Source: an uncultured Actinomycetes bacterium
GTDB lineage: Bacteria; Actinomycetota; Actinomycetes; Nanopelagicales; Nanopelagicaceae
Length of the DNA stretch: 16,646 nt
Assembly (NCBI GenBank): GCA_903822245.1
Contig: CAIJOE010000181.1
Span: 1 to 16,646, forward strand
Direction: 5' to 3'
The notes below the pieces were generated by a model. The model searched no databases. It was not told where the DNA came from and saw only the letters and a list, made by a program, of their open reading frames with translations. Below, piece after piece: positions 7,537-13,288 of the stretch. Numbering within the stretch: the stretch's first letter is position 1; every line of letters starts with the position of its first letter. The position numbers and the translations under genes were made by a program.

Positions 7537-8274
7537 ATGTGCAGATTGATGGGATATGTTGCAAATGATGCAACCACGCTTTCACAAATAGCCGGACCAG
7601 AATTTGTTGAGTTCACTGCTCTTTCTGCTAAACACGGTGATGGTTGGGGAATTGCCTCAGATTCACATGCCGCTTCACCTGATCTGCTTGTTGAGCCAAC
7701 TCGAGCCAAGGAAAGTGCCACTTATTCAAAAGCAGTAAGCAGTATTACAAGTAATGCCGCACTTTTGCATCTACGTTGGGCAACACTTGGATTGCCAGTT
7801 ACTGAAGGAAATACTCATCCATTTGTTTCTGGGAATATTTCATTTATTCACAATGGTGGAATCAAGCCACCTACCTCCCTGGACTCGGGAATTGATCCTG
7901 AGTACTTGACCCAATTGCGTGGGGATACCGACAGTGAGCGCTACTTTTACTACCTTCTAACTCATATTAATAAATCAAATCTTAAAGATGGCGTTGTCTC
8001 TGGCGTTAGAGCAATTTGCAAAGGCCTTGAGTATTCAAGTATTAATGCAATGATGATGACCCCGGAATTTCTTGTAATCATCTGCGAACACAACAACAAC
8101 AAGATTCCAGAGGATGAGGGGCCGGACTATTACGAGCTCTTTTACCGGAAAGATGAGCGTGGAGTTTTGATTGCATCCACTGGCTGGACACAAGAGGGCT
8201 GGCAGAACTTACCTAATCACCACGTAATGTTTGTTGATCGCAAAACCCATAATGTGGAAGTTATTGCCCTTTAA
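7537..8274 (+). CDS. Class II glutamine amidotransferase-like Ntn hydrolase (YafJ/EgtC-like)
   Basis: The protein begins Met-Cys-Arg-Leu; after Met removal C2 becomes the N-terminal nucleophile of the Ntn-hydrolase fold. Other family motifs: HGDGWGIA (33-40), LHLRWAT (77-83), THPF (93-96), FIHNGGI (103-109) and RGDTDSE (128-134). At 245 residues it is a stand-alone domain without a synthase partner. Relatives include YafJ (unknown substrate) and EgtC, which cleaves a gamma-glutamyl amide in ergothioneine synthesis. Placed behind a gamma-glutamyl ligase and ALDH, it may be the enzyme, or a second enzyme, that removes the glutamyl cap; that is inference from context. No ribosome binding site precedes the ATG, consistent with a leaderless message. 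Its stop overlaps the stop of the convergent SDR gene. Confidence 0.9.
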   Translation: MCRLMGYVANDATTLSQIAGPEFVEFTALSAKHGDGWGIASDSHAASPDLLVEPTRAKESATYSKAVSSITSNAALLHLRWATLGLPVTEGNTHPFVSGNISFIHNGGIKPPTSLDSGIDPEYLTQLRGDTDSERYFYYLLTHINKSNLKDGVVSGVRAICKGLEYSSINAMMMTPEFLVIICEHNNNKIPEDEGPDYYELFYRKDERGVLIASTGWTQEGWQNLPNHHVMFVDRKTHNVEVIAL

Positions 8275-9101
8275 TCTAAAAAGAAATCTAGCAAGAAATC
8301 CTTAGTGCCTGGTTTTACCGAATACTTCTCAAGATCTGTAATTCCTTCACTTGCAAGTATTTCATCATCAACAAAGAAGTTGCCAGTGGTCTCTTTACCT
8401 GGGCGATTTAGGATTATGTAAGCAGCATCTGACAAAATCTCAGGAGTGCGACAAAAATCAGTATCGATCCCAGGAATCATTTGGAGCGCTGCGGTATCAA
8501 TGGCAGTGCGCGGCCAAAGTGCATTAACTCCAATTGCATCGCGCTTGAACTCCTCGGCCATCCCAAGGACGCACATACTCATGCCGTATTTAGACATGGT
8601 GTAAGCAACGTGATTTTTAAACCATTTCGGCTTCATTGAAAGTGGAGGCGAGAGTGTCAAGATATGGGGATTACGTCCAGATTCTGCACTCTGTTTCAAA
8701 TATGGAATTACAGCCTGCGAAGTAAGAAATGTTCCGCGAACATTGACATCAAACATTAAATCAAATCTTTTAGCTGGTGTTTTTTCAGTCGGAGTTAGAT
8801 TTATTGCACTTGCATTATTTATGAGAATATCGAGTCCGCCAAACTCCTGAGCAGCTTTCGCAACTGCAGCGGTGATCGCATCTTCATCTCTGATGTCGCA
8901 TTGGATTGGCAGAGCCTTGCCGCCGGCGGCCTCAATCTCTTTAGCGGCGCTATAGATTGTGCCACCCAACTTTGGATTCTCTTCCACACTCTTTGCTGCA
9001 ATAGCAATACTCGCGCCATCTTTTGCTGCGCGAAGTGCGATTGCAAGGCCAATGCCCCGAGATCCACCAGTTATAAATATCTTCTTATCGGCAAGTGACA
9101 T
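8271..9101 (-). CDS. Short-chain dehydrogenase/reductase, HSDL2-like
   Basis: A 276-residue classical-type SDR: cofactor motif TGGSRGIG (11-18), NNAS (95-98), and active-site S151, Y167 and K171 (YTMSK). Segments such as AAKDGASIAIAAKS, PKLGGTIYSAAKEIEA, VAYTMSKYGMSMCVLGMAEEF and the GNFFVDDEIL..GI tail strongly recall the SDR part of human HSDL2, a lipid-associated dehydrogenase, but the SCP2 domain of HSDL2 is absent. Bacterial members are often found with acyl-CoA metabolism genes; the substrate is unknown. The ATG at 9099-9101 is preceded by AGAAAGG 7 bases upstream, inside the end of the crotonase gene. It is the second gene of a two-gene unit. Its TAA overlaps the convergent amidotransferase TAA: both are contained in TTAA at 8271-8274. 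Confidence 0.92.
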   Translation of the reverse strand: MSLADKKIFITGGSRGIGLAIALRAAKDGASIAIAAKSVEENPKLGGTIYSAAKEIEAAGGKALPIQCDIRDEDAITAAVAKAAQEFGGLDILINNASAINLTPTEKTPAKRFDLMFDVNVRGTFLTSQAVIPYLKQSAESGRNPHILTLSPPLSMKPKWFKNHVAYTMSKYGMSMCVLGMAEEFKRDAIGVNALWPRTAIDTAALQMIPGIDTDFCRTPEILSDAAYIILNRPGKETTGNFFVDDEILASEGITDLEKYSVKPGTKDFLLDFFLD

Positions 9102-9104
9102 CTT

Positions 9105-9851
9105 TTAGCCTTTCTGCTTCTTTTCCAGGAATCTCATGAAAGCTGTAGCGGCCTCATCGGACTGCAATGCCATTGAAAACAATTCGCCCTCTACTTGCAT
9201 AACTGCGGAGATGGCTTGGTGATCTGCGCTCTTTAAAAGCGCTTTGGTATTAATAACAGCCTCGGGCGGTTGCTCTGCGATCTCTTTTGCAACTGCGATC
9301 GCCTTATCTAATGGCAAAGCCTCTATTGAATTAATTAATTTCATCTCAAGTGCCTCTTGGGCGCCAAAATTTCTACCTGTCAAAAAGATTTCACTTGCCT
9401 TAGCGTGTCCAACCAACTTGGGGAAAATAAAACTAGAACCTGCTTCTGGGACTAAGCCAAGTGACACAAATGGCATCGCAAATTTGGAATCTGGCGCTGC
9501 AAATACCAAGTCACAATGCATCAACATTGTTGTCCCAATGCCAACGGCGTTTCCATGAACTGCAGCGATAAGGGGCTTTGGAAAGTTGTGGATGGTGGCT
9601 AGGAATTGCATAACTGGGCTATCGGAACCTGTTGGCGGTGTATTCATAAAATCTGAAATGTCATTGCCACCGGTAAAAGCACTACCAGCACCGGTAATTA
9701 CTACTGCTCTAATTCCAAAATCTCCGGCTGCCTCAGATAGCTGACGATTCAATTCAAAATACATACCCGGCGTTAGAGCATTTTTCTTTGCCGGGCGGTT
9801 GAGCGTAAGAGTCAGGACTTGATCGGAGACTTCAGCCAAAATATCAGTCAT
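9105..9851 (-). CDS. Crotonase family protein, probable delta3,delta2-enoyl-CoA isomerase
   Basis: A 248-residue crotonase fold. Oxyanion-hole segments are AFTGGNDISDF (about 58-68) and AVHGNAVGIG (97-106). The two glutamates of classical enoyl-CoA hydratase are missing: T stands where GGGCE normally has Glu, and F in MPFVSLG where QPExxxG has Glu. Instead VPEAGSSFIFPK (134-145) carries E136 in the position of the ECI2-type isomerase motif SPEGCSSYTFPK. This argues for an isomerase that shifts cis/trans-3-enoyl-CoA to trans-2-enoyl-CoA, needed for unsaturated fatty acids. It is the first gene of a unit with the SDR, which starts 3 bases after its stop. A TTGCCT/TAAACT promoter ends 6 bases before the ATG, so the message is probably leaderless. 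Confidence 0.88.
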   Translation of the reverse strand: MTDILAEVSDQVLTLTLNRPAKKNALTPGMYFELNRQLSEAAGDFGIRAVVITGAGSAFTGGNDISDFMNTPPTGSDSPVMQFLATIHNFPKPLIAAVHGNAVGIGTTMLMHCDLVFAAPDSKFAMPFVSLGLVPEAGSSFIFPKLVGHAKASEIFLTGRNFGAQEALEMKLINSIEALPLDKAIAVAKEIAEQPPEAVINTKALLKSADHQAISAVMQVEGELFSMALQSDEAATAFMRFLEKKQKG

Positions 9852-9857
9852 CTCACA

Positions 9858-9885
9858 AGTTTAGGGTGCAAGGGGACCTAGGCAA
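9858..9885 (-). promoter_or_regulatory. Promoter TTGCCT-16-TAAACT of the isomerase-SDR operon, leaderless
   Basis: On the minus strand, -35 TTGCCT (9885-9880) and -10 TAAACT (9863-9858) are 16 bases apart. Six bases then lead directly to the ATG at 9851, so transcription should start at the start codon. This is the best formed of the leaderless promoters in the window because both hexamers are recognisable. Confidence 0.6.
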
Positions 9886-9886
9886 A

Positions 9887-9901
9887 GCCCTTTCATAGGG
9901 C
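9887..9901. repeat. Inverted repeat GCCCT-TTCAT-AGGGC in the isomerase/HTH divergent region
   Basis: Perfect 5-base arms with a 5-base centre. It lies just upstream of the isomerase -35 and about 35 bases before the HTH gene start. It could be an operator for the small HTH protein, acting on both genes; no T-run follows, so a terminator is unlikely. Confidence 0.35.
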
Positions 9902-9935
9902 ACAATTAGAGAGTTCCTAGATATCGGAGAGTCTC

Positions 9936-10250
9936 TTGGATATAAGAATATTGACGCGAGACCTTACGCCATTTGAACATTTAGTGGCGGAGCATCTTTG
10001 CGATGGACTTTCTAACGCTGCGATTGCTAGAACCACTGCGCACACCGAAAAAGTTGTAGAAAATACGGTCTCTCGAATGGCACGCGCATTTGGAATCAAA
10101 TCAGATGGAGATACAAATATTCGTGTTCTTCTGGCATTGGCCTATCGAACACACTTTGGTGATGCATCTTTCGACAAGCTTGGTGTTGCCTGTTCCCACA
10201 TTGAAGTTGGCCCCGATGGAAAGAGTTATTGCAACCGCCATACCGATTAA
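9936..10250 (+). CDS. Small LuxR/GerE-type helix-turn-helix protein with Cys/His tail
   Basis: A 104-residue protein. Residues 10-73 match a LuxR-type (GerE) DNA-binding domain: LTPFEHLVAEHLCDGLSNAA, IA, then a recognition-helix region VVENTVSRMARAFGI. There is no receiver or sensor domain in front of it, so it is a one-domain regulator. The C-terminal tail has C86-x-H88 and C99-x2-H102, a spacing that could bind a metal ion; this is inference and I know no named family with it. TTG start with GGAGAG 4-6 bases upstream; no in-frame ATG lies near. It is divergent from the isomerase-SDR operon and followed by a strong terminator, so it is transcribed alone. Targets are unknown; the palindrome at 9887-9901 is a candidate site. 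Confidence 0.8.
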   Translation: MDIRILTRDLTPFEHLVAEHLCDGLSNAAIARTTAHTEKVVENTVSRMARAFGIKSDGDTNIRVLLALAYRTHFGDASFDKLGVACSHIEVGPDGKSYCNRHTD

Positions 10251-10267
10251 TAGGTGATTCAGATCTA

Positions 10268-10315
10268 AGGGCTACCCCTCCAACATTTTCATCTAGGGGT
10301 AGCCCTCACCTTTTT
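10268..10315 (+). terminator. Intrinsic terminator after the HTH gene
   Basis: A perfect 12-base stem, AGGGCTACCCCT (10268-10279) with AGGGGTAGCCCT (10295-10306), a 15-base loop and the T-run TTTTT (10311-10315). It lies 17 bases after the HTH stop codon. Confidence 0.88.
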
Positions 10316-10332
10316 CATAATTCGTATTATGA
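10315..10332. repeat. Palindrome TCATAAT-TCGT-ATTATGA before the membrane protein gene
   Basis: Perfect 7-base arms around a 4-base centre, beginning at the last T of the preceding terminator. It contains TATTAT (10325-10330), a good -10 hexamer, so it may be an operator overlapping the promoter of the gene at 10418; that would give a leader of about 80 bases. No convincing -35 is visible because the terminator stem occupies that place. Confidence 0.4.
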
Positions 10333-10417
10333 GTTAATGCCAACCTTCTCTCAAGACGAAATCTCTCCAACTTTCGTCAATAAATATTCTGGAGAGTAGA
10401 AGATAGGAAAAAGTAAA

Positions 10418-11014
10418 ATGAATAGAAAATCATTTGACAAGATTGCAAGCACAATGGGCTTAATCCTTGCAGCCGTTCTAATCTCGGCTGGCATCTTGCT
10501 TCAATGGGGTGGAAACTTCGCTGCTGGCCAAGTGAAAGACAATTTGGGACCTCAGAAAGTTATGTTCCCGGCTTCTGATTCTGGTGGCTTTAAAGCACTA
10601 CCAGCCGCAGATCAAAAAGCGATGGCTAAATATGCTGGCCAACACATGATTACCGGAGATCAAGCTAATGTATTTTCAAATCACTACATCGCAGTTCACA
10701 TGAACGGTGTTGCAGGTGGCAAAGTTTATGAAGAAATTTCTGGTGAATTCATTGCTGCAAATGCCCAACTTGCAGCTAACCCAAGTGATGCAACACTTCA
10801 AGCACAAGTGGCAAAGCTTGGTGGACAGCGCACCACACTATTTATGGGATCCACTCTTCGTGGACTCCTTGGATTCTCATACGCATTTGGCGTTCTAGGA
10901 AATATTGCAATGATGGCTAGCTACGTGATGTTTGCCGGCGGCATCTTGTTCTTGATCCTGGCACTTCTTGGTTTTGCACACTTACGTAGAGCAGAAACTG
11001 ACTCAGCAATCTAA
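10418..11014 (+). CDS. Conserved-looking membrane protein of unknown function
   Basis: A 198-residue protein I cannot assign. It has an N-terminal hydrophobic segment (about 12-30), an extended hydrophilic loop (about 33-147), and a long hydrophobic C-terminal stretch (about 148-188) that could form one or two membrane helices, then a short charged tail LRRAETDSAI. The N-terminal segment has no clear signal-peptidase site, so the loop is probably exposed outside while anchored at both ends. The segment NHYIAVHMNGVAGGKVYEEI resembles, from memory, actinobacterial two- or three-helix proteins sometimes misnamed ring-opening dioxygenases; I attach no function. ATG with AGGAAAAAG just upstream. 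It is flanked by terminators on both sides and so is monocistronic, with a long leader that contains a palindrome. Confidence 0.8.
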   Translation: MNRKSFDKIASTMGLILAAVLISAGILLQWGGNFAAGQVKDNLGPQKVMFPASDSGGFKALPAADQKAMAKYAGQHMITGDQANVFSNHYIAVHMNGVAGGKVYEEISGEFIAANAQLAANPSDATLQAQVAKLGGQRTTLFMGSTLRGLLGFSYAFGVLGNIAMMASYVMFAGGILFLILALLGFAHLRRAETDSAI

Positions 11015-11024
11015 CAATCAAAGA

Positions 11025-11080
11025 CCTCACCTCTCCGTGAGGAAGGGCCCTGACTTCCAAAGAGTTGGGGCCCTCTCTTT
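11025..11080 (+). terminator. Tandem hairpin terminator after the membrane protein gene
   Basis: The first hairpin is CCTCAC (11025-11030) with GTGAGG (11037-11042). The second is stronger: AGGGCCCTGACTT (11044-11056) pairs with AGAGTTGGGGCCCT minus its first base (11062-11074) using three G-U pairs, with loop CCAAA. It is followed by CTCTCTTTT (to 11080). The second hairpin is the likely terminator. Confidence 0.75.
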
Positions 11081-11116
11081 TGCAAAAATCGCCCAAATCA
11101 TTGGTATCAATAGAGT

Positions 11117-11122
11117 TATGAT
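11117..11122 (+). promoter_or_regulatory. -10 box TATGAT positioned for leaderless transcription of the LysE-type gene
   Basis: TATGAT (one mismatch to TATAAT) ends exactly 6 bases before the ATG at 11129, and no Shine-Dalgarno sequence is present. Transcription would begin at the start codon. No good -35 is seen at 16-18 bases upstream. Confidence 0.55.
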
Positions 11123-11128
11123 CTTCCA

Positions 11129-11779
11129 ATGCATTTGATCGTGCCCACGCGAGTTTGGGAATATGTAATTGCGGCGGTAATTATCATTTTGGCGCCAGGC
11201 CCCTCAGTTCTATTCGTAATTGCCCGCGCTGTTGCCTGGGGTCGAGCTACAGCCGTTGCAACTGTTCTTGGAAATGTACTCGGAAGTTTTTCACTCTCGA
11301 TAATTGTTGCTTTGGGACTTGGACCAATTTTGCAGCGTTCGGTAGTTGCCTTTAACGCAGTTCAGATAATGGGTGGTGGATACATTATCTATCTAGGTAT
11401 TCAAGCCATACGTCACTCCCAAGTCCACGCCGAGGATATGACCAATCAAGGTGATGTTAAGCCCAGCGTTCGTAAATCAATTCGTGAGGGTTACTTTGTT
11501 GGAATCCTAAATCCAAAGGCACTGGTCTTTTTTGCCGCGATCTTGCCGCAATTTATTGACCGAGATAGAGGAAATGTCACTTCACAGCTTCTACTTCTGG
11601 GTGCCATCTTCACGGTCATTGCTTTTATCTCAGATGGTAGCTGGGGACTCTTGGCTGGCACGATCCGTAATTGGTTGGCTACAGAAGTTAAACGTTTAGT
11701 AAGAATGCGCGTTACTGGTGGGTTCGTGATGATCTGTCTGGGTATTTTCACCCTGGGATCGGCGATTCATAACCTGTGA
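11129..11779 (+). CDS. LysE/RhtB family amino acid exporter
   Basis: A 216-residue membrane protein with about six hydrophobic segments. The opening AAVIIILAPGPSVLFVIARAVAWGRA is the family signature (helix 1 with PGP, then a conserved glycine-rich loop), and GILNPKALVFFAAILPQF in the middle is equally diagnostic. It should export an amino acid or small metabolite in exchange for protons or ions; the substrate is not predictable. Length is normal (about 205-220). There is no ribosome binding site, but a TATGAT box sits 6 bases before the ATG, so a leaderless message is likely. The nuclease gene begins 29 bases downstream and may be cotranscribed. It is not clearly part of the amine island, from which two terminators and five genes separate it. 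Confidence 0.92.
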   Translation: MHLIVPTRVWEYVIAAVIIILAPGPSVLFVIARAVAWGRATAVATVLGNVLGSFSLSIIVALGLGPILQRSVVAFNAVQIMGGGYIIYLGIQAIRHSQVHAEDMTNQGDVKPSVRKSIREGYFVGILNPKALVFFAAILPQFIDRDRGNVTSQLLLLGAIFTVIAFISDGSWGLLAGTIRNWLATEVKRLVRMRVTGGFVMICLGIFTLGSAIHNL

Positions 11780-11808
11780 TGTCAGTGGCTTAGAGCAGAC
11801 TTGAAACC

Positions 11809-12492
11809 ATGGAATTAGGAAAGAACGCCCGCGCCTTTATTAGCCCAAGTGACCTCACATATGGTTGGGATAACTGTCATCGTTGTCTCTGGCTTTACTA
11901 CAACCACCAGGTAAAAGCGCCGCTGACAATGCCACTTGTCGGTGATTTAGCTGAGATGCAAGAGCTTTCCTATATTGGTAAATCATCTGGTGAAATGCAC
12001 GCAGATATGCCTGAGGGCAAAGTCCATAAGCACGCAGGATGGGTTGTTTCTAAGCCAATAGTTGTCGATGGCCAAGAGACCCCATTTGCAGTGCGTGGCA
12101 AATATGACTTACTTATGGAACATCCGGATGGAACTTTTGGAATAGTCGATTGTAAATTCCAGGCAAAGCAGAGCGATAAGAGCAAGTTCTACGCCGCTCA
12201 ATTGGAGGCTTATGCCTTTGCACTCGAGAACCCGGCAAAAGATGCGGCTCTAAAGATTTCAACTGCTGGGCTATTGGTTTGGGCTCCAGTCAAGATTCGT
12301 GGAAAGACCTCAGAGAACTTTGGCATGGAACTTTCTTGTGCTTGGTATCCCACAAAACGCGACCCAGAATTTATTGCTAATAGGTTGAGCGAATTCATAA
12401 AGATGATCACGGGTGCATGTCCACCATCAAAAGATAATTGTGAACAATGCCGCTATATCGATACCAGAACTGAGATTTTAGCTAACCTTTAA
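11809..12492 (+). CDS. PD-(D/E)XK nuclease superfamily protein, RecB/Cas4-like with Fe-S-type cysteines
   Basis: A 227-residue protein. The catalytic core is readable: RGKYD with D100, IVDCKF with D114 and K116, and QLEAY with Q131 and Y135 (the QxxxY motif of RecB/Cas4 nucleases). Cysteines C23 and C26 near the N-terminus and C204, C211 and C214 near the C-terminus are arranged as in Cas4/AddB-type proteins, where one N-terminal and three C-terminal cysteines hold a 4Fe-4S cluster. It would cut or resect DNA, probably as an exonuclease. There are no CRISPR repeats, cas1/cas2 or helicase genes nearby, so it is a lone member of unknown role, perhaps repair. The ATG at 11809 has no good ribosome binding site. 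Its stop codon abuts the stop of the convergent plsC gene with no bases between. Confidence 0.82.
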   Translation: MELGKNARAFISPSDLTYGWDNCHRCLWLYYNHQVKAPLTMPLVGDLAEMQELSYIGKSSGEMHADMPEGKVHKHAGWVVSKPIVVDGQETPFAVRGKYDLLMEHPDGTFGIVDCKFQAKQSDKSKFYAAQLEAYAFALENPAKDAALKISTAGLLVWAPVKIRGKTSENFGMELSCAWYPTKRDPEFIANRLSEFIKMITGACPPSKDNCEQCRYIDTRTEILANL

Positions 12493-13215
12493 TTACTTCT
12501 TCTTTTTACGAGTTGCCGACTTCTCTTCTTTCATTTCTTCGCGCTTGGCTTTAAGGATCGCAAGCTTTGCCTCGGAAGCATAAATATCAACATATTCTTG
12601 GCCAGATAACTCTTGAATCTTGTCCATGATTTCATCGGTGATTTGACGTAAGACTTTTAGATCCGTGGTGTCGCCTTCAAAATACATTGGTTCACCAAAG
12701 ATCATCTCAACACGACGAACGTTTGGGACTACTTGACCAGTTGGTTGAATTTCCGCGGTATTAAACATAGCGACCGGAACAATTGCCGCTCCTGATTCGA
12801 TAGCCATTCGAGCAATACCGGTGCGTCCTTTATATAACTTGCCATCAGGTGAGCGAGTTCCTTCTGGGTAGATACCAATGCAGGCGCCATCGGCCAATAG
12901 ATCTAGTCCAGTTAATAGCGCAGCTTCGCTACGACGGCCACCAGAACGATCCACCGGAACTTGGCCTAGAGCAATAAAAGTCATCTTTTTAATAAATCCT
13001 TTTAGCCCCGGTGAGGTGAAGTATTCACTCTTGGCCAGGAAGGTCACTTTGCGCGGTACAACAAGTGGCATAAAGATCGAGTCACTAAATGAAAGGTGAT
13101 TTGAAGCAATGATGACTGGCCCATTTTGTGGCACATTTCGTAGGCCACTTACCTTGGGCCTAAAGAGAAGGGTCAGGATTGGAATCAAGAAAGACTTGAG
13201 CGCTTGATAAACCAA
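12493..13215 (-). CDS. plsC: 1-acyl-sn-glycerol-3-phosphate acyltransferase (PlsC family)
   Basis: A 240-residue acyltransferase. Motif I NHLSFSD gives H40 and D45 (HX4D, catalytic pair), motif III IYPEGTRSPDG (115-125) with E118 binds the glycerol phosphate, and IVPVAM (about 145-150) is motif IV. It transfers an acyl chain to lysophosphatidate at the membrane, making phosphatidic acid for phospholipids; related actinobacterial enzymes may act on other lyso-lipids. The C-terminus is very basic (ends in RKKKK), which could bind membrane or nucleic acid. Start: TTG at 13213-13215 with AGGGGTG 5 bases upstream; the nearby ATG at 13218-13220 is out of frame. It is divergent from the alpha/beta hydrolase. 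The same family lies near a fadD15 homologue in Mycobacterium, which supports old synteny. Confidence 0.92.
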   Translation of the reverse strand: MVYQALKSFLIPILTLLFRPKVSGLRNVPQNGPVIIASNHLSFSDSIFMPLVVPRKVTFLAKSEYFTSPGLKGFIKKMTFIALGQVPVDRSGGRRSEAALLTGLDLLADGACIGIYPEGTRSPDGKLYKGRTGIARMAIESGAAIVPVAMFNTAEIQPTGQVVPNVRRVEMIFGEPMYFEGDTTDLKVLRQITDEIMDKIQELSGQEYVDIYASEAKLAILKAKREEMKEEKSATRKKKK

Positions 13216-13288
13216 TTCATCACCCCTAACTAAAAATGCCTAGGAGGATAATTTAGGGGCTATTGCTCCTATATGGCACCATCTGAGC

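Noticed and set aside
9244..9558. 104-codon open frame on the plus strand inside the crotonase gene
   Set aside because: It is the antisense shadow of a well-supported gene and is low-complexity without recognisable domain.
11809..12492. Cas4 of a CRISPR-Cas system
   Set aside because: Motifs fit the wider RecB/Cas4 superfamily, but no direct repeats, cas1, cas2 or other cas genes are present in the window.
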